A stretch of DNA of 64,000 nucleotides, from contig CP075494.1 in the NCBI GenBank assembly GCA_021613535.1, positions 3,844,001 through 3,908,000 of the forward strand, written 5' to 3'. The translations under genes and the position numbers were made by a program. This document shows positions 1 to 11,916 of this stretch, one piece after another. The notes beneath the pieces were generated by a model. That model saw nothing but the letters and a program-made list of their open reading frames with translations, did no database searches and was not told where the DNA came from. Source of the DNA: Adineta vaga. Taxonomy: Eukaryota; Rotifera. Numbering within the stretch: position 1 is the first letter of the stretch; each line of letters begins with the position of its first letter.

Positions 1-3000
1 GATTTGGAGGTCCTCTGAACTGCTTTGAAATAATGAAGGCTTATATTGAAGCCGGCGCTGCTGGAGTTCATTTCGAAGATCAATTAGCTTCCGAGAAAAA
101 ATGTGGACATTTGGGCGGAAAGGTAATAAAAAATTGAATATATCAACTCGAATGTTGAATTTAAAATTATGTTCTTTTTTCAAAAACTAAATTTCAGGTT
201 TTAATACCAACTAGTGCTCATCTGCGAAATTTGAATGCAGCTCGTTTGGCAGCAGATGTTTGTGGAGTTCCAACAGTAATTGTGAGTCGAACGGATGCAG
301 AATCAGCAACACTATTGACTTCAAATATTGACGAACGGGATCAGGAATTCATCGATATTCCAGCTAGTCGAACTACAGAAGGATTTTTTCGTCTAAAAGA
401 AGGAACTGGATTACAACATTGTATTAGAAGAGGTCTTAGTGCAGCGCCATTTACGGATCTTCTTTGGTGGGAAACTTCGACACCAAATTTGGAGCATGCA
501 AAGGTATTTGCAGAAGCGATTCAAAAGGAATTTCCTGGAAAGATGATGGCATATAATTGCTCTCCATCATTCAACTGGCGAGCAAATTTAAGTCCAGAAG
601 CAATTGCAAAATTTCAGGTACGGTTCTGACAACGTTTTAAGTCTGTTGACACGTCAATTATTTCTAGAATGAACTTGGAGCTATGGGTTATAAATTTCAA
701 TTTGTCACATTAGCAGGATTTCATTCGATTAACTTCGGAATGTTTGAACTTGCTCGTAAGTACAAAGATCACGGAATGGCTTCGTATTCCGAATTACAAC
801 AAACAGAATTCAAATCTGAACAATATGGATATACAGCCGTGCGACATCAACGTGAAGTTGGAACGGGCTATTTTGATTTAGTAACTATGGCTGTTACAGG
901 TAAGCAATATTTACCGATTGAATAATCTGAAGAGAATCATAAATATGTTTTCAACCTTTTTACTTAAATGAGATAATATCTAAAGAAAATTTTAGGAGGA
1001 AAAGCAAGTACAGCTGCGTTGTCTGAATCGACAGAGGCCACACAATTCACCAAAGATGCAGAACCACTTCCATATGGTCTTCCAGTAACTCCTCTTCAAA
1101 CATCGACAGAACCATCCGATGTAAAAGACGTTTTGAAGTAAGTTTCTACACTGACTTAATACCCAAAATCGAATCCATTAAAAGAATTCGTCACTCAAAA
1201 TTCTGAAAAGCAGAAGTTTTATTGCTTTTTTTTGTAAAAAAAATGTTGTTCAAATAAAAAATGCGAATTAATGTTCAATACGATAATGTCTAATAGTATA
1301 AAACGGAACGCATCTGTGGATCATTCAGTACAACTTACAAAGGATTTACAAGAAGGTGATGATAAAGTAATCAATATCGGAACGATACAGTTTTTGGCAA
1401 CTTTACATCGACGATTTGAGAAAAAACGTCAACAAATCTTAGATGCTCGAAAATCTCGTCAGCTCATTCTGGATGCAGGATAGCGACTATTTTCTAACGG
1501 CGACCGAAGATATTCGACGATCAAACTGGAAAATTCGAGGTAAATATTGCAAATCTTCTAGTGTGATAAAATAGTCTGGTTCTAAAACGAACGTTTAGGA
1601 ACTCCAGAGGATCTTCAAGATCGTCGAGTCGAGATCACTGGCCCGTGTGATCGTAAAATGGTTATTAATGCATTAAATTCAGGAGCAAAAACCTATATGG
1701 CAGATTTCGAAGATTCGACGACTCCCACTTGGAGAAATTTAGTTGAAGGTCAAAAGAACTTGTTCGATGCTATTCGTGGTCAAATTTCTTATCAAGATTC
1801 TCAAAGTGGAAAACAATACAAACTTGGTAAAGAGTTTTTTGCAATCTCAAACTTTTTTCTCAATTTTCTATTTCTTGAAAATGTACCTTTTTCAGGACCA
1901 AAACCTGCTGTACTTATGATTCGACCAAGAGGATGGCATTTACCAGAATTGCACGTCCGGGTAGACGGCGAACCAATGTCTGGATCAATTTTCGATTTTG
2001 GCGTGTATGTTTTTAACAACGCAATAAAGTTAATCGAGAATGGAACTGGGCCATATTTGTATCTTCCGAAATTGCAGAACTATGAAGAAGCTGAGCTTTG
2101 GAACGAGGTTTTAAATGTTGCAGAAGATGTTTTGAAACTTCCTAGAGGAACCATTAAGGTAAACATTTTTTCGGACAAAAAAAGTATCTGTTTTTCTAAT
2201 TTCATATTGGAAGGTAACTGTTTTAGTTGAACATATTTTGTTGACCTATGAAATTGAAGAAGTTTTGTATGTTCTTCGCGATCACATTGTGGGTCTCAAC
2301 TGTGGCCGTTGGGATTATATTTTCTCATATATTAAAGCATTTCGAAATCTTCGTAAATTTCTGACACCAAATCGTTCAGAAATTCGAATGACAACACCAT
2401 TCATGCAAAACTATGCTCGTTTTGTCATTAAAACTTGCCATCAACGTGGAGCACATGCAATGGGAGGAATGGCAGCACAAATACCGATCAAATCTGATCC
2501 TGAAGAGAACGTCAAAGCTTTGAACACTGGAAAGAAGTAAGCAAAAATCAGAACAATTTCTTTATGTAGTTACTTCTCGATTTTAAGGATAAAATTAGAG
2601 AAGCTACTGAAGGTCATGATGGAACTTGGGTCGCTCATCCGGGTCTTGTCAGTGTAGCAGCCACAGCATTCAGTGATGCATTTGACACAAAACCAAATCA
2701 AGTAGATCGTTTACGATCTGATGTGAAATCCCTCGGCAGCAGATCTAATCCAGATTCCGATAGGACAGAGAACAGAAGATGGTCTTCGACATAATATCAA
2801 TGTTACGTTGGGCTATTTGGAAGCTTGGTTACGTGGAACCGGTAATAATATTTAAAATTACTTGAACGTCATCAGTTTGTTACGTATTTCTATCTCTTCA
2901 GGTTGTGTCCCTCTATATAATTTGATGGAAGATGCTGCGACCGCAGAAATAAGTCGCTCTCAAATATGGCAATGGATTCGACATCAAGCTAACTTAGACG

Positions 3001-3194
3001 ATGGTCGAATGGTTGATCTTCGAATGGTCGAAAACCTGATTAATGAGGAAAAAAGAAAATGGATTGCCAAAATGCAAAACCAAAATCGATTCGATGATGC
3101 CGCAGATTTATTGATGAAATTTATTAGTAACACTAATCTGAAGGAATTTTTGACTTTGGACGCCTATGAAAAATTGGTTCAAGAAGGATATTAA
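1..3194 (+). CDS. Bifunctional isocitrate lyase/malate synthase, 3' part, two frame breaks
   Basis: Glyoxylate-cycle enzyme: isocitrate lyase half first, malate synthase half second, the order known from nematodes. The gene begins upstream of the window. Exons inferred from GT-AG and phase: 1-122, 198-617, 668-899, 996-1137, 1297-1539, 1599-1826, 1896-2158, 2214-2536, 2599-2841, 2902-3194. The lyase signature KKCGHLGG lies at the end of the first exon. Malate synthase motifs are [36 protein letters not shown] and [13 protein letters not shown]. Two frame breaks interrupt the synthase half. At 1481 the 0 frame ends DAG-TAG and the homologous reading resumes one base later ([12 protein letters not shown]). 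Near 2737 the reading again moves +1, into AADLIQIP. Either these are indels (assembly error or a decaying allele) or something recodes them. The acceptor at 1296 is weak and was chosen by phase. Family assignment is firm; functionality is uncertain. Confidence 0.9.
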
Positions 3195-3330
3195 TTTTTA
3201 TTATTGATTTTTTTTTCTTTCGTCGCTCACAACACAAGGTTTGAAAGATGGATCTTTCTTTTTCAATCTTATCTCCCGTAGAAGACTGATGATGTTATTA
3301 ATTATGTTGTCTAACATATACAGAAAAAGA

Positions 3331-5095
3331 TTAAAACGATAATATAATCGAATTCTTTCGTATATTATTGCGATCTTTCATTTGTTGTTCTTCTTCTTCG
3401 TCGTTAACTAATGAATTTCGTCTTGTTTTCACATTTCTTTTATGAAAGAAAATAACAACACTGGAAATAATATATAAGATCATTGTTATAATAATAGATC
3501 CTGTTAGAAGAGTTGGAAAATGATTCTGATTCATATCCATTAAAATACCTATCAAAAGAAGAACAATGTAAAAACTTGCATAGTTCAATATTATTTACCA
3601 GCTATCTTTTGTAGTATCAATGATCCTAAACCACATGCACAAAGTAGTGCTGCAAGTAACGGTGGAATAACATTGAGATTTTGAGTAAACCACGCAAATG
3701 ATAATGGAAAAAGTGGTGCAATAATGAATCCAGTTAAAGAGCCCAGAATAAAAAGTCCTCCAATTGTCAAACCAAAAACCCATACATAAATATTCCATAT
3801 AACAGCAAGAAATAAACCTGCACACCATGTGATAGTTAAACATATATAAACTGGTAAGAATATCGATAAAACAGCACAGACCAAACGACCAATCTAAACT
3901 TTTACCATGAAAATACAAAGAAAAAAATTGAAATAAACTTACTGAATATGACAACCAATAACATATGACACCCCAACTTGCATCATTACTTGAAATAGCA
4001 AATTTATCTTGTTTTAAAAATGAAAAATAAAATTTTGCAAAGATTTGATCAGTTCCACTAACAAAGAATATGTACATAATAAAGAGTAAAGAAAGTATTA
4101 AACCAAATGTAAAAGAACCATTTCCACATGTTCTTGGTGAATATTGAGGAAATTTCGTTTTTTTTATTCGTGTATCACATTGTAACGATACTGTTTCTAC
4201 GATTGCTTGGTCAATCTAAAAGAAAATATGTAAATTTATTTTTCAACAGATTTTAAACCTGTTGAATTTCATTTGGATTCGATTTCTCCAATTGTTTTTG
4301 TACGCAAAATATCAAATGTCCAAGACCGATTAGAAAACACAATATTCCGGAAATTAGATAAGGAGTTCGAATAGTCGTATTGAATGATGGGGAAGATAGA
4401 GTATCATTGCCATCATTTAGAAATGGACGAACAAGTAGATTGGCAGAGATCGCACCAAATCCATAACCTAAATGAACTATGTTCAAAGGTGTTGCAACAC
4501 GAATACTCCACATATCGATGAGAAGATTTGTACCTCCTACAAATAGAATTTCATATTGAATGAAAGAATTTTATTATCAAGAAGTATTTACCCATATTAA
4601 CAAAACTTGATGAGACACCTTGAAGAAAAAATATCGTACACATTGGTATTAACGAATGAATAAATGGTGTAATACACATAACTAAAACGAAATAAATAGA
4701 GAATTTGTGTAGAATCAAAATTGTTAATTTATTCATACGCAAAGTAGATAGAAAAAAGCCTGTGGTTAACATTAATTCTGAATAATTATTGGTAAAATTT
4801 TGAAAGATACCACAGAATATATTTGTTATTAAACCTCCAGCACTGCCCGATGCAAGTACTGAAGCTATACCATTGAATGTTACTTGTATATTATGAGCAA
4901 GAATAGTCATTGTTGGACCAATTATTTCACCACAGAGTCCCTAAATAAATAAGAATTTAAGAGTTTTATTCAATCAAACGGGTGAAATATTACTAGAATG
5001 AACCAACTAAGAACGAGTAAGATCGTTCTAATCAATTTCTGTAGTGTAATTGGAGGTTTTTCAGATAAAGATTCAATAGCTTTTTTCTCTGTCAT
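3331..5095 (-). CDS. MFS transporter, NaGLT1/MFSD4-like
   Basis: Multi-pass membrane transporter in about seven exons separated by short introns. The ATG at 5095 starts MTEKKAIESLSEKPP, a cytosolic tail, followed by a first membrane segment joined over an intron to GLCGEIIGPTMTILA. Further joins in phase give NMGGTNLLIDMW, the glycine-rich loop typical of MFSD4 and sodium-dependent glucose transporter 1 proteins. Later segments are LFIMYIFFVSGTDQ, VLSIFLPVYICLTI, VFGLTIGGLFILGSLTGF and a last helix before a basic, acidic-rich tail (NDEEEEQQMKD). The likely role is plasma-membrane sugar or related solute transport, but the substrate is an inference from family resemblance. No frame break was seen. 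Confidence 0.7.
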
Positions 5096-5198
5096 AGTAA
5101 TGATGAAGTTTAAAATAAACGAAATAATCAATCGTGTGTTTTGATCCTATCCGTTACGTTCGATAATTTTCTTATCAATCCTATTCTCTTGCATAACT

Positions 5199-5218
5199 AT
5201 ATATATATATATATATAT
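5199..5218. repeat. (AT)n microsatellite
   Basis: Simple AT dinucleotide run in the interval upstream of the MFS gene start. A similar TA run lies at about 7650-7669 upstream of the acetylcholine-receptor gene. Confidence 0.9.
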
Positions 5219-5370
5219 CTAATACATACGAGTTATGATGTATTATGTAAAACAAGTACATTTGTTCGTTCATCCTGTCTATCATTTATTACATAGACCT
5301 ATATGAATATAATCAAAGGAAAGACGAAAAAAAACGACGATTTCAAATCGCTGCGTATACAAGTCATTGT

Positions 5371-7426
5371 CTATCGAAGATGAAGAAGTTTAGGTATAGA
5401 AAAAAGATTCGATGCAGTAAAAAGAATTAAACAAAGACGATCAATAATCATAGCAACAAATTTCCAATCTTCCGATTCTTTGTTATATTTTTCTTGACGT
5501 CGAACACGGCGACTTAAAATAGTCAAATGAGAAGTGATAGTACGTAATTCTGAACGTATCATTTCTGTTTGATACATATTCAAAGCGTTCGATAAATCAG
5601 TAGAATGTTGTGGTTGAAGAACTCTCGTTGAATATGGATGTCGATTATTATCAAGGTTATCGACATTGATAATATTGTGATTCACTGGTGATAATTCTAA
5701 AATATCATCTAGTAATGCAGTGGATTGATATTTAGAATGATGTTTATTAACTGATCCATTGATATTATTTATATCTTGTTTTTTCGTATTCCATCGACAA
5801 CGTATTCCATGCCATGTTAAATCATGTCGAGGATGTTTCGTATGTAATAATCATGCCAAATAATAACAAATATATTTTCGAATCTAAATGGGTTTTTTTC
5901 TCTCTCTAAACTATCATGATGATGAAATGTACTCACCCATAAAGGCATTGTATGAGTTTGTGAGTTTCTAAAATGAACTGATATTACTAATACAGATGCA
6001 ACCACAGAAACTGTTGACATAGTCATAATACACATGAAATATTTCGAAATAATTGGTATAGTCGTGGAACTCGGTGGCATTATTTCAAACATAAGTAAAC
6101 TAAACATAATGACCGAAAGAAGAATAGTAATCTCTAGAAAAAAAACTCATAAAAAGAAATTTAAAAATAAAAATTCTTACATACGTAGTGTCAATTTTTC
6201 ACCACTGTCCGGAGCTAATAAAAATCCCAGAACTGTCATACAACTGATAAGAAAACATGGTACTACGAAACAAAAAGACGTATGATCGATTTATAAAACT
6301 GTTTTTATATTTACCGACAATATTAAAGAAATAATAGAGAGAACATCGACGAATACGAATCGTATACAGAACAAATGGATATAACGTTGGACAACAATCA
6401 TATTTGAGAACATTAACTACCGCAGAAAATTCTAAATTCACCTAACTAAATGAAAATATTCAAAAGTAAATCACATAAAACTACCTTCTAAACTCCATTG
6501 CCCATTTTTTATATAAGCATCCAATTGACCTTCATTACTCTCTGCTGTTAGATTGATTCCTAGATATAAAATGGAAGAAGAGGTAGAAAAAAAAGCATCC
6601 TATTGTACGCAATCACAAACCAGCATCATCAAATGTCCATGATCCAAATTTGAGTGTACAATGTTGCGTATCCTGAAAGAATATAAAACATAAAAATAAA
6701 TTACGAATTATTTTTTGAAACTTACAAACGGAAATGAAGCAATATTAAACGAACAAATAGGTTTGAAAATTCCCGGTGGAACATACAAGATATCACCAGT
6801 ATGTTGTACAACAGCATTGACTTTCAATGTACTATCAAATTTTTCATCAGCACTTAAAAGAAAAGAAAACGATGTCTTTTTTGTTATGTTCTCTTGTCAG
6901 AATATCGTTACCTGTTATAGAGAAGAATATCTGGTATCCAAATTTGTGTACTTGGCAATCGTATTGTTTGAATACCACCATAATCTTTTGGATTCCATTT
7001 TAAATTACAATCATTCCATGTCTACTGAAAACAATACATAGATCATATAGAATATTAGTCTATATATACATACAAGAACCATCCAACCACTGATGAGAAT
7101 GACCTCATTTTTTGCATCCTGTAAATATGAAAAGAATAAAATCGAATCAATGAAATGTGTAGTTACAAAATTAATAATTTGTTGTAAAGCCAAATTCATT
7201 CGAACAGGTAAGGTTTGTGTATCGTTGCAAACAGGTCGTTCCAGTGGACTGTGTTGCTTTCCTTTAAGTAAATATCTGAGTAGAAAACGTTGATGATGAC
7301 CTCCAACTAATTTTTAGCATGATTTGATGTTGTTTGAAAGAAATTTGTTAACTTACCTGTTATTTGGAAAACATAGGAAATGATAACGAGATATATTTTC
7401 CATTGCTGTTGTATTGTATTCATCAT
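5371..7426 (-). CDS. Nicotinic acetylcholine receptor-like subunit, alpha type
   Basis: Cys-loop ligand-gated cation channel subunit in many small exons. The start at 7426 ([16 protein letters not shown]) gives a signal peptide. Downstream exons read [35 protein letters not shown], then the Cys loop [10 protein letters not shown]...DTQHC (13 residues between the cysteines, crossing an intron) and [10 protein letters not shown]. The vicinal cysteine pair in YDCCPTLYP marks an alpha-type, ligand-binding subunit. TM1 is [18 protein letters not shown] before TM2 and the TM2 [19 protein letters not shown] predict cation selectivity. TM3 follows. The intracellular loop ends in [17 protein letters not shown] (TM4) near 5371-5470. 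All domains of the family are present in order, so the gene looks functional. The precise subtype cannot be told. The 250 bp just upstream are duplicated at 10.85-11.09 kb. Confidence 0.85.
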
Positions 7427-7474
7427 TGTGCTTGTAAGAGTGAGACTGTGATAGATAGTTGATAAACAAGGAAT

Positions 7475-7735
7475 GAATAATGTTATTAACATTTTCTTTG
7501 TAGTATAGAGAAGAAGAAGAAGAAGAAAAAGTTCTAATGTAAATAAATTAAACAATGCGCTGTTAAGTCTGATGTCGATAATTTGTAGACGAAAAGTTTG
7601 ATTTTATCATTCCTGACTTTTCTGTCTTGAAAAGAGGTTTAATGTTTTGTTATATATATATATATATATGGTTGAAAAGTCACAGATTTCCTTTTGATCA
7701 TTTCTTTTCAAACAAGTGTCCAATAGCCGAAAAGT
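7475..7735. repeat. Dispersed repeat, copy A (upstream of receptor gene)
   Basis: Aligns by eye with 10848-11085 in the same orientation. Shared stretches include TCTTGAAAAGAGGTTTAATG and TCTTTTCAAACAAGT, with scattered substitutions and a different AT-run length. It lies just 5' of the acetylcholine-receptor start and so covers its likely promoter or 5' UTR. Confidence 0.75.
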
Positions 7736-8622
7736 ATATATCAAATCAATAAATAATTGTGTGTTTGCTAATATTTACATTAAACTGAAGGTGTGGGTCA
7801 GTTAAAGTGAGAGGAGATGTGCATGAGGAGAGAAGCGAAGACGAATGAAAAATTCTTCATCAAACTTTATAAATTTATATTCCTCTTCACTCGCTGATAT
7901 CTTTTGAGGAGCGTCCGAAACCAGACGAAATAGTTCCAACTCAGCTTTACTACATTCATATCTACAGAATGTAAATTATCTATTACAACATACATTATAT
8001 TTAGAAACAAATAATTATTTTTTATGTTACAGTGTAAACTTCAATGTTACTAACGATAAAATGTGTGGTTTCAATAAAAGTAACGAAGAGGTCTTCGTGA
8101 CAAAAACTCCACTGGTTATCATAAGCTTCGATAAAATTCATTAAGTTTCAACTGTTGTTGTTTATCGGACAGTAACGTGCCACTCACGAATAGAAGTTAT
8201 TCATCAACCGTGATATCATGCTGGATAAGAACTGAAATTTAAGAAAAAGAGACACCACTTCTGAGAGTATTTTATTGACTCTCTTGATTGTATTATTGTA
8301 CTATTTACAGATCGTTTCTTCTACAGAACCCTCGTAAGGTTGAGAATACGGATGAATGTCGTCTGTTAAAGCACATTTACACATACAACCACACCCTCAA
8401 GATACACATTTGTTACGCACTTTTAGAGACAGATCGACAAAATCACTTTCTTTTTGTAATGAAAGATAATAAAGAGCTAGCTACAGAGTGGATACATTAA
8501 TATGATCACGATACAATATAGAATGAATGAAAGTCAATATTCACGACTATGTGTGGTATTTTTCTGCATAACTGTATGTCAATGTACTTTGAAACTTAGA
8601 TACATAAGAGCTGTTCTTCAAA
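7736..8622. other. Intergenic, no gene seen
   Basis: AT-rich spacer between two minus-strand genes. Short ORFs are present, but none has recognisable composition or splice structure. It carries a C-rich box CACACCCTCAAGATACAC near 8391 that recurs in other spacers of the window. Confidence 0.5.
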
Positions 8623-9839
8623 TCATCGTACTCTTGTGTTCGTCAAATATTCCAAGATGATTGGACCACGAGTATGAGATTGGGCTGCTTGTGTAGCTAT
8701 GGATAAATCTCTAACAGTTCTTCGAAATGTTTCATCATTTGTTATTGGTTGAATACGATTAGTGTTAATTAATCGTCTACACTTGAATATTGAGCGTAAC
8801 GCACGAATTAATTCCTTTCGAAATGTGCGCGATGACATAGTATATAAAAAGAATGATGAAGCAGGAAATAAAAGGATCACTACTTCCGCCATGAAAAAAG
8901 CAAAACGTTCAATTGATATACGCTCTATTGGTTTATTCGAAATATTCAATGTTGCAGCATTGTAAATATAAAAGACCATGAGAGGTATGACTGAAATAAC
9001 ATAGACAATGACTTGAGTGAAAAGCATAACTAAAGCTTGTTGATCTCGTGAGCGATGGATATGATGTGCTTCATCTCTTTCTACTTGTAGATTGATTGTT
9101 GGTTGACGACGCTGCCGTTTAAGAGCGAGATTCTGACGAATTAACAGGGCACAACCAAACATGATGGACGTTGGCAGAACGCAGGAGGCCATGGTCGTAA
9201 AAATACTGTGGTAGAGTGCTGCAGCTATGCCACTAAAAATTCCACATGTACTTGCCCTTATATTATAAAAGATAAGAGTATGCACAGGCAGAATAAGCCA
9301 AACGATCACTATTACTACTACAACACGACGTGCAATATATACTCTTGCATAGTTTCGGAAACGTGCATTTGAAGATGAGAGTGCCAATCGATCAATACAA
9401 GCTGCAGTCAATGACCAACGATATGTCAAAGCAACAAATTGATTTAAGTAGATGCGTAATTTACAAAATGCAAGTATTGTTGTAATTGGATCGATGTTAT
9501 TTAGTGAATACAAACTTGGTCCAATACCGAATCCCAAATTAGCTATCATTGCCACGGATGATGCTAAGAAATCTATTAAAACATTAGAAATTCTTATACC
9601 GATAAATAGAGTCATGTACGAGAATAAAAAAAACATGAATATAAAGATGACTTACATGTGCAACAGGATACTGTTCGATAATGTCGTTGAGAGAAGAGAA
9701 GAATGTTTAGACAACATCCGACTATGCCAAGTATAAGATATACAGAATAAAGATAACGAGTAGTTTCCTGTTGAATAACAAGCAGTGTATTAGCCAACGA
9801 CGACATGTGTTCAACTGATATTCTATAAAAATTAAGCAA
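8623..9839 (-). CDS. Rhodopsin-like GPCR, copy 1
   Basis: Seven-transmembrane receptor in two exons, 9656-9839 and 8623-9572, with an 83-nt intron. The junction reads CCTYFLASSVAM and the predicted length is 377 residues from the first ATG; a later ATG (MSSLANTLL) at 9806 is an alternative start. TM1 is YLILGIVGCCLNILLF. The TM3 end reads ALTYRWSLTAACIDRLALSS, with DR as the usual E/DRY variant. TM5-TM7 follow, ending in FFLYTMSSRTFRKEL. It belongs to a receptor type repeated in this window (34.7, 44.8 and 53.5 kb). The ligand is unknown; peptide receptors are a reasonable guess. It is nearly identical to the gene at 34665-35896. Confidence 0.85.
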
Positions 9840-10847
9840 GATGCAAAATTTACTATACTACACAGTATTCATGTTCATGACTGATATCCGAACACAACCA
9901 GACATGATAAGCTACTCGAATTATAATTTTTTTCTTCTTACATAGTTAGTTGTTATATCTGTAAGAAAGAGAAATTGTCTGAATAGAAGCAACAGAAAGT
10001 AGAATGAGTTTTATATGCTATTTATTTATGTGCGTGTCGGAAAGGATGAGCAACTGACAAACATGATCTGTTATGTACGCACCGATGCCTCGCTTTTCAT
10101 ATTGCTCTGGAAGGATACGATGATGAAAGAAGAAAAGAATTGTCAGTAGATTATCTATCGCAATAATTTATTATTAACTCGCACTGATACTGCTCTCAAG
10201 AAATGTTACATATTGAAGAGAATATAAACTATAGCGATACTAAATATCGTTAAATGCATCCATGATAAATAATAGTGAGAATATTTGACATTCCCGATTT
10301 GACGATATTATCATGACGAAATGTATTTGTTATATATTAGTTTTCATTCAGAGTCTTTCAATTATACTCTTATTTTTTGATTAATAAATTTTAGATATCC
10401 GTATTAATTTCATCTATTGATGAAAACGATCATACAGAAACTACTAAGTACCAGAAAGAGTTCTGCAGCTGACATGATAGAATGCGTTAAAGAAAATAAT
10501 TGAATAAAAAAATATCAAAGCCTATGTATTTGCTTGAAATATACTTTCTTTGGCAGTGTAATTAAAAATAATATTTCTTATTATTTGAGAGAATCATTTT
10601 AGTTATATTCTCTTCTGTTACACAATGATGTTAGTTTTTGAACTGTTAAAAACACTCAAATTATTTTTAGGAATCACAAATTAACAGAAATTACCTTGTC
10701 AAAAAGAGAAAGTACTTTTTTAAACGAAAACTGTGTTTGAGTACGACTTCAGTATTATGAACAACCACTTTAATATAGAAATCGAGTATTTATTGTTGAA
10801 AATAAATATAATTGTTTGAACCTTGATACACAGATCCTCAAGATGAT
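9840..10847. other. Diverged flank shared with GPCR copy 2
   Basis: No gene seen. Parts align loosely with 35910-36610, for example TTTGACATTC.CGATTTG at about 10286 and 36569, and the CACTGATAC...CTCTCA stretch at about 10183 and 36284. The homology is far weaker than across the adjacent receptor genes. Confidence 0.6.
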
Positions 10848-11085
10848 AATGTTATCACTATTTTCTTTGTAATTTTTAGAAGAAGAAAAAAATTTATAAT
10901 GCAAATGAATCAAACAACGTGCTCTTAAGTCTGATGTTGATGATTTATAGACGAAGAAAAGTTTGATTTAATCATTCCTGACGTTTTGTCTTGAAAAGAG
11001 GTTTAATGTTTTATTATATTCATATATAGTTTAAAAATTATAGATTTCTTTTCAAACAAGTATTCAATGACTGAAAAGCATGTCA
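10848..11085. repeat. Dispersed repeat, copy B
   Basis: Second copy of the segment at 7475-7735. It shares TCTTGAAAAGAGGTTTAATG and the AAGTCTGATGT...GAT stretch. It lies about 1 kb upstream of GPCR copy 1, with the same orientation to that minus-strand gene as copy A has to the receptor subunit gene. Confidence 0.75.
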
Positions 11086-11164
11086 CGACTACTGACACGA
11101 GATTAGATACTTCAAGGGTGAGTTGTCTTTATTTTCTCAGCATTAACCTAATCTGCATTTTGTT

Positions 11165-11745
11165 TTGATTACGAAAGCACTTTCACTTGAAGAGATGAAT
11201 TTTTCTATAATTTTGTATGACTTTAATTTGAATAAAAATAATATACTTCCGGCATATTCTTCTACCAAAATAGTTGTATTGCGTGGTGCTCGATTTTATG
11301 ATGATCAACCTGTTATTAAACAGTTAGCAAAGGAATTGAATATTTCATACCATTCAAGTTTATTTAAAGGAACAAGTTATTGAAACATTAAACTATCAAA
11401 TAACAATCATTCTTGTAATCGTTATCGATAATTTATCCTCAATATTTCGAAAACGAAAGAAGAAAATCTCCCACAAACTGTTTATAACGATGAGTCGCCT
11501 ATTAAAACATGATTTATGTCACTTCTCCGATCAGATTGGAATGATGGTGCAATTGATTCTTCGGTATTATCATTTAATTCACAATTTAATTTTGATAATA
11601 TTTGTTATCAAAATGATTCAACTGTTATACTAATGAAATTTTTTGTACAAAATATTCACATGAGTAAAACACAACGATATACACTTGATAAATTTCGTTT
11701 CGACCATACACATTATTCTTTCTTATATCGACGCAGATATTAGCG
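11165..11745 (+). pseudogene. Possible degenerate coding stretch, unrecognised
   Basis: Two protein-like stretches on the plus strand, KIVVLRGARFYDDQPVIKQL near 11265 and FDNICYQNDSTVILMKFFVQ near 11600, are separated by stops and have no clear splice sites. I do not recognise the family. This may be the remains of a gene upstream of the folate gene, or chance ORFs. Confidence 0.25.
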
Positions 11746-11916
11746 ATCGAAATATGTACTCTCTTTCTTTCTCGGTCGTTGAAAAAATGTTATCTTTAAT
11801 CGTACTTTTTTTCTATTCTGTTCTATTCTTTTTCTCTCGAATAACATATACGTTTCTAATCTTGAAACGCCTCATATATTCAAGAGATACGATTTTATCT
11901 ACACGCGTGCACAATC

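Noticed and set aside
8288-8500. 70-codon plus-strand ORF in a spacer
   Set aside because: No domain, no splice context, low-complexity AT-rich region.
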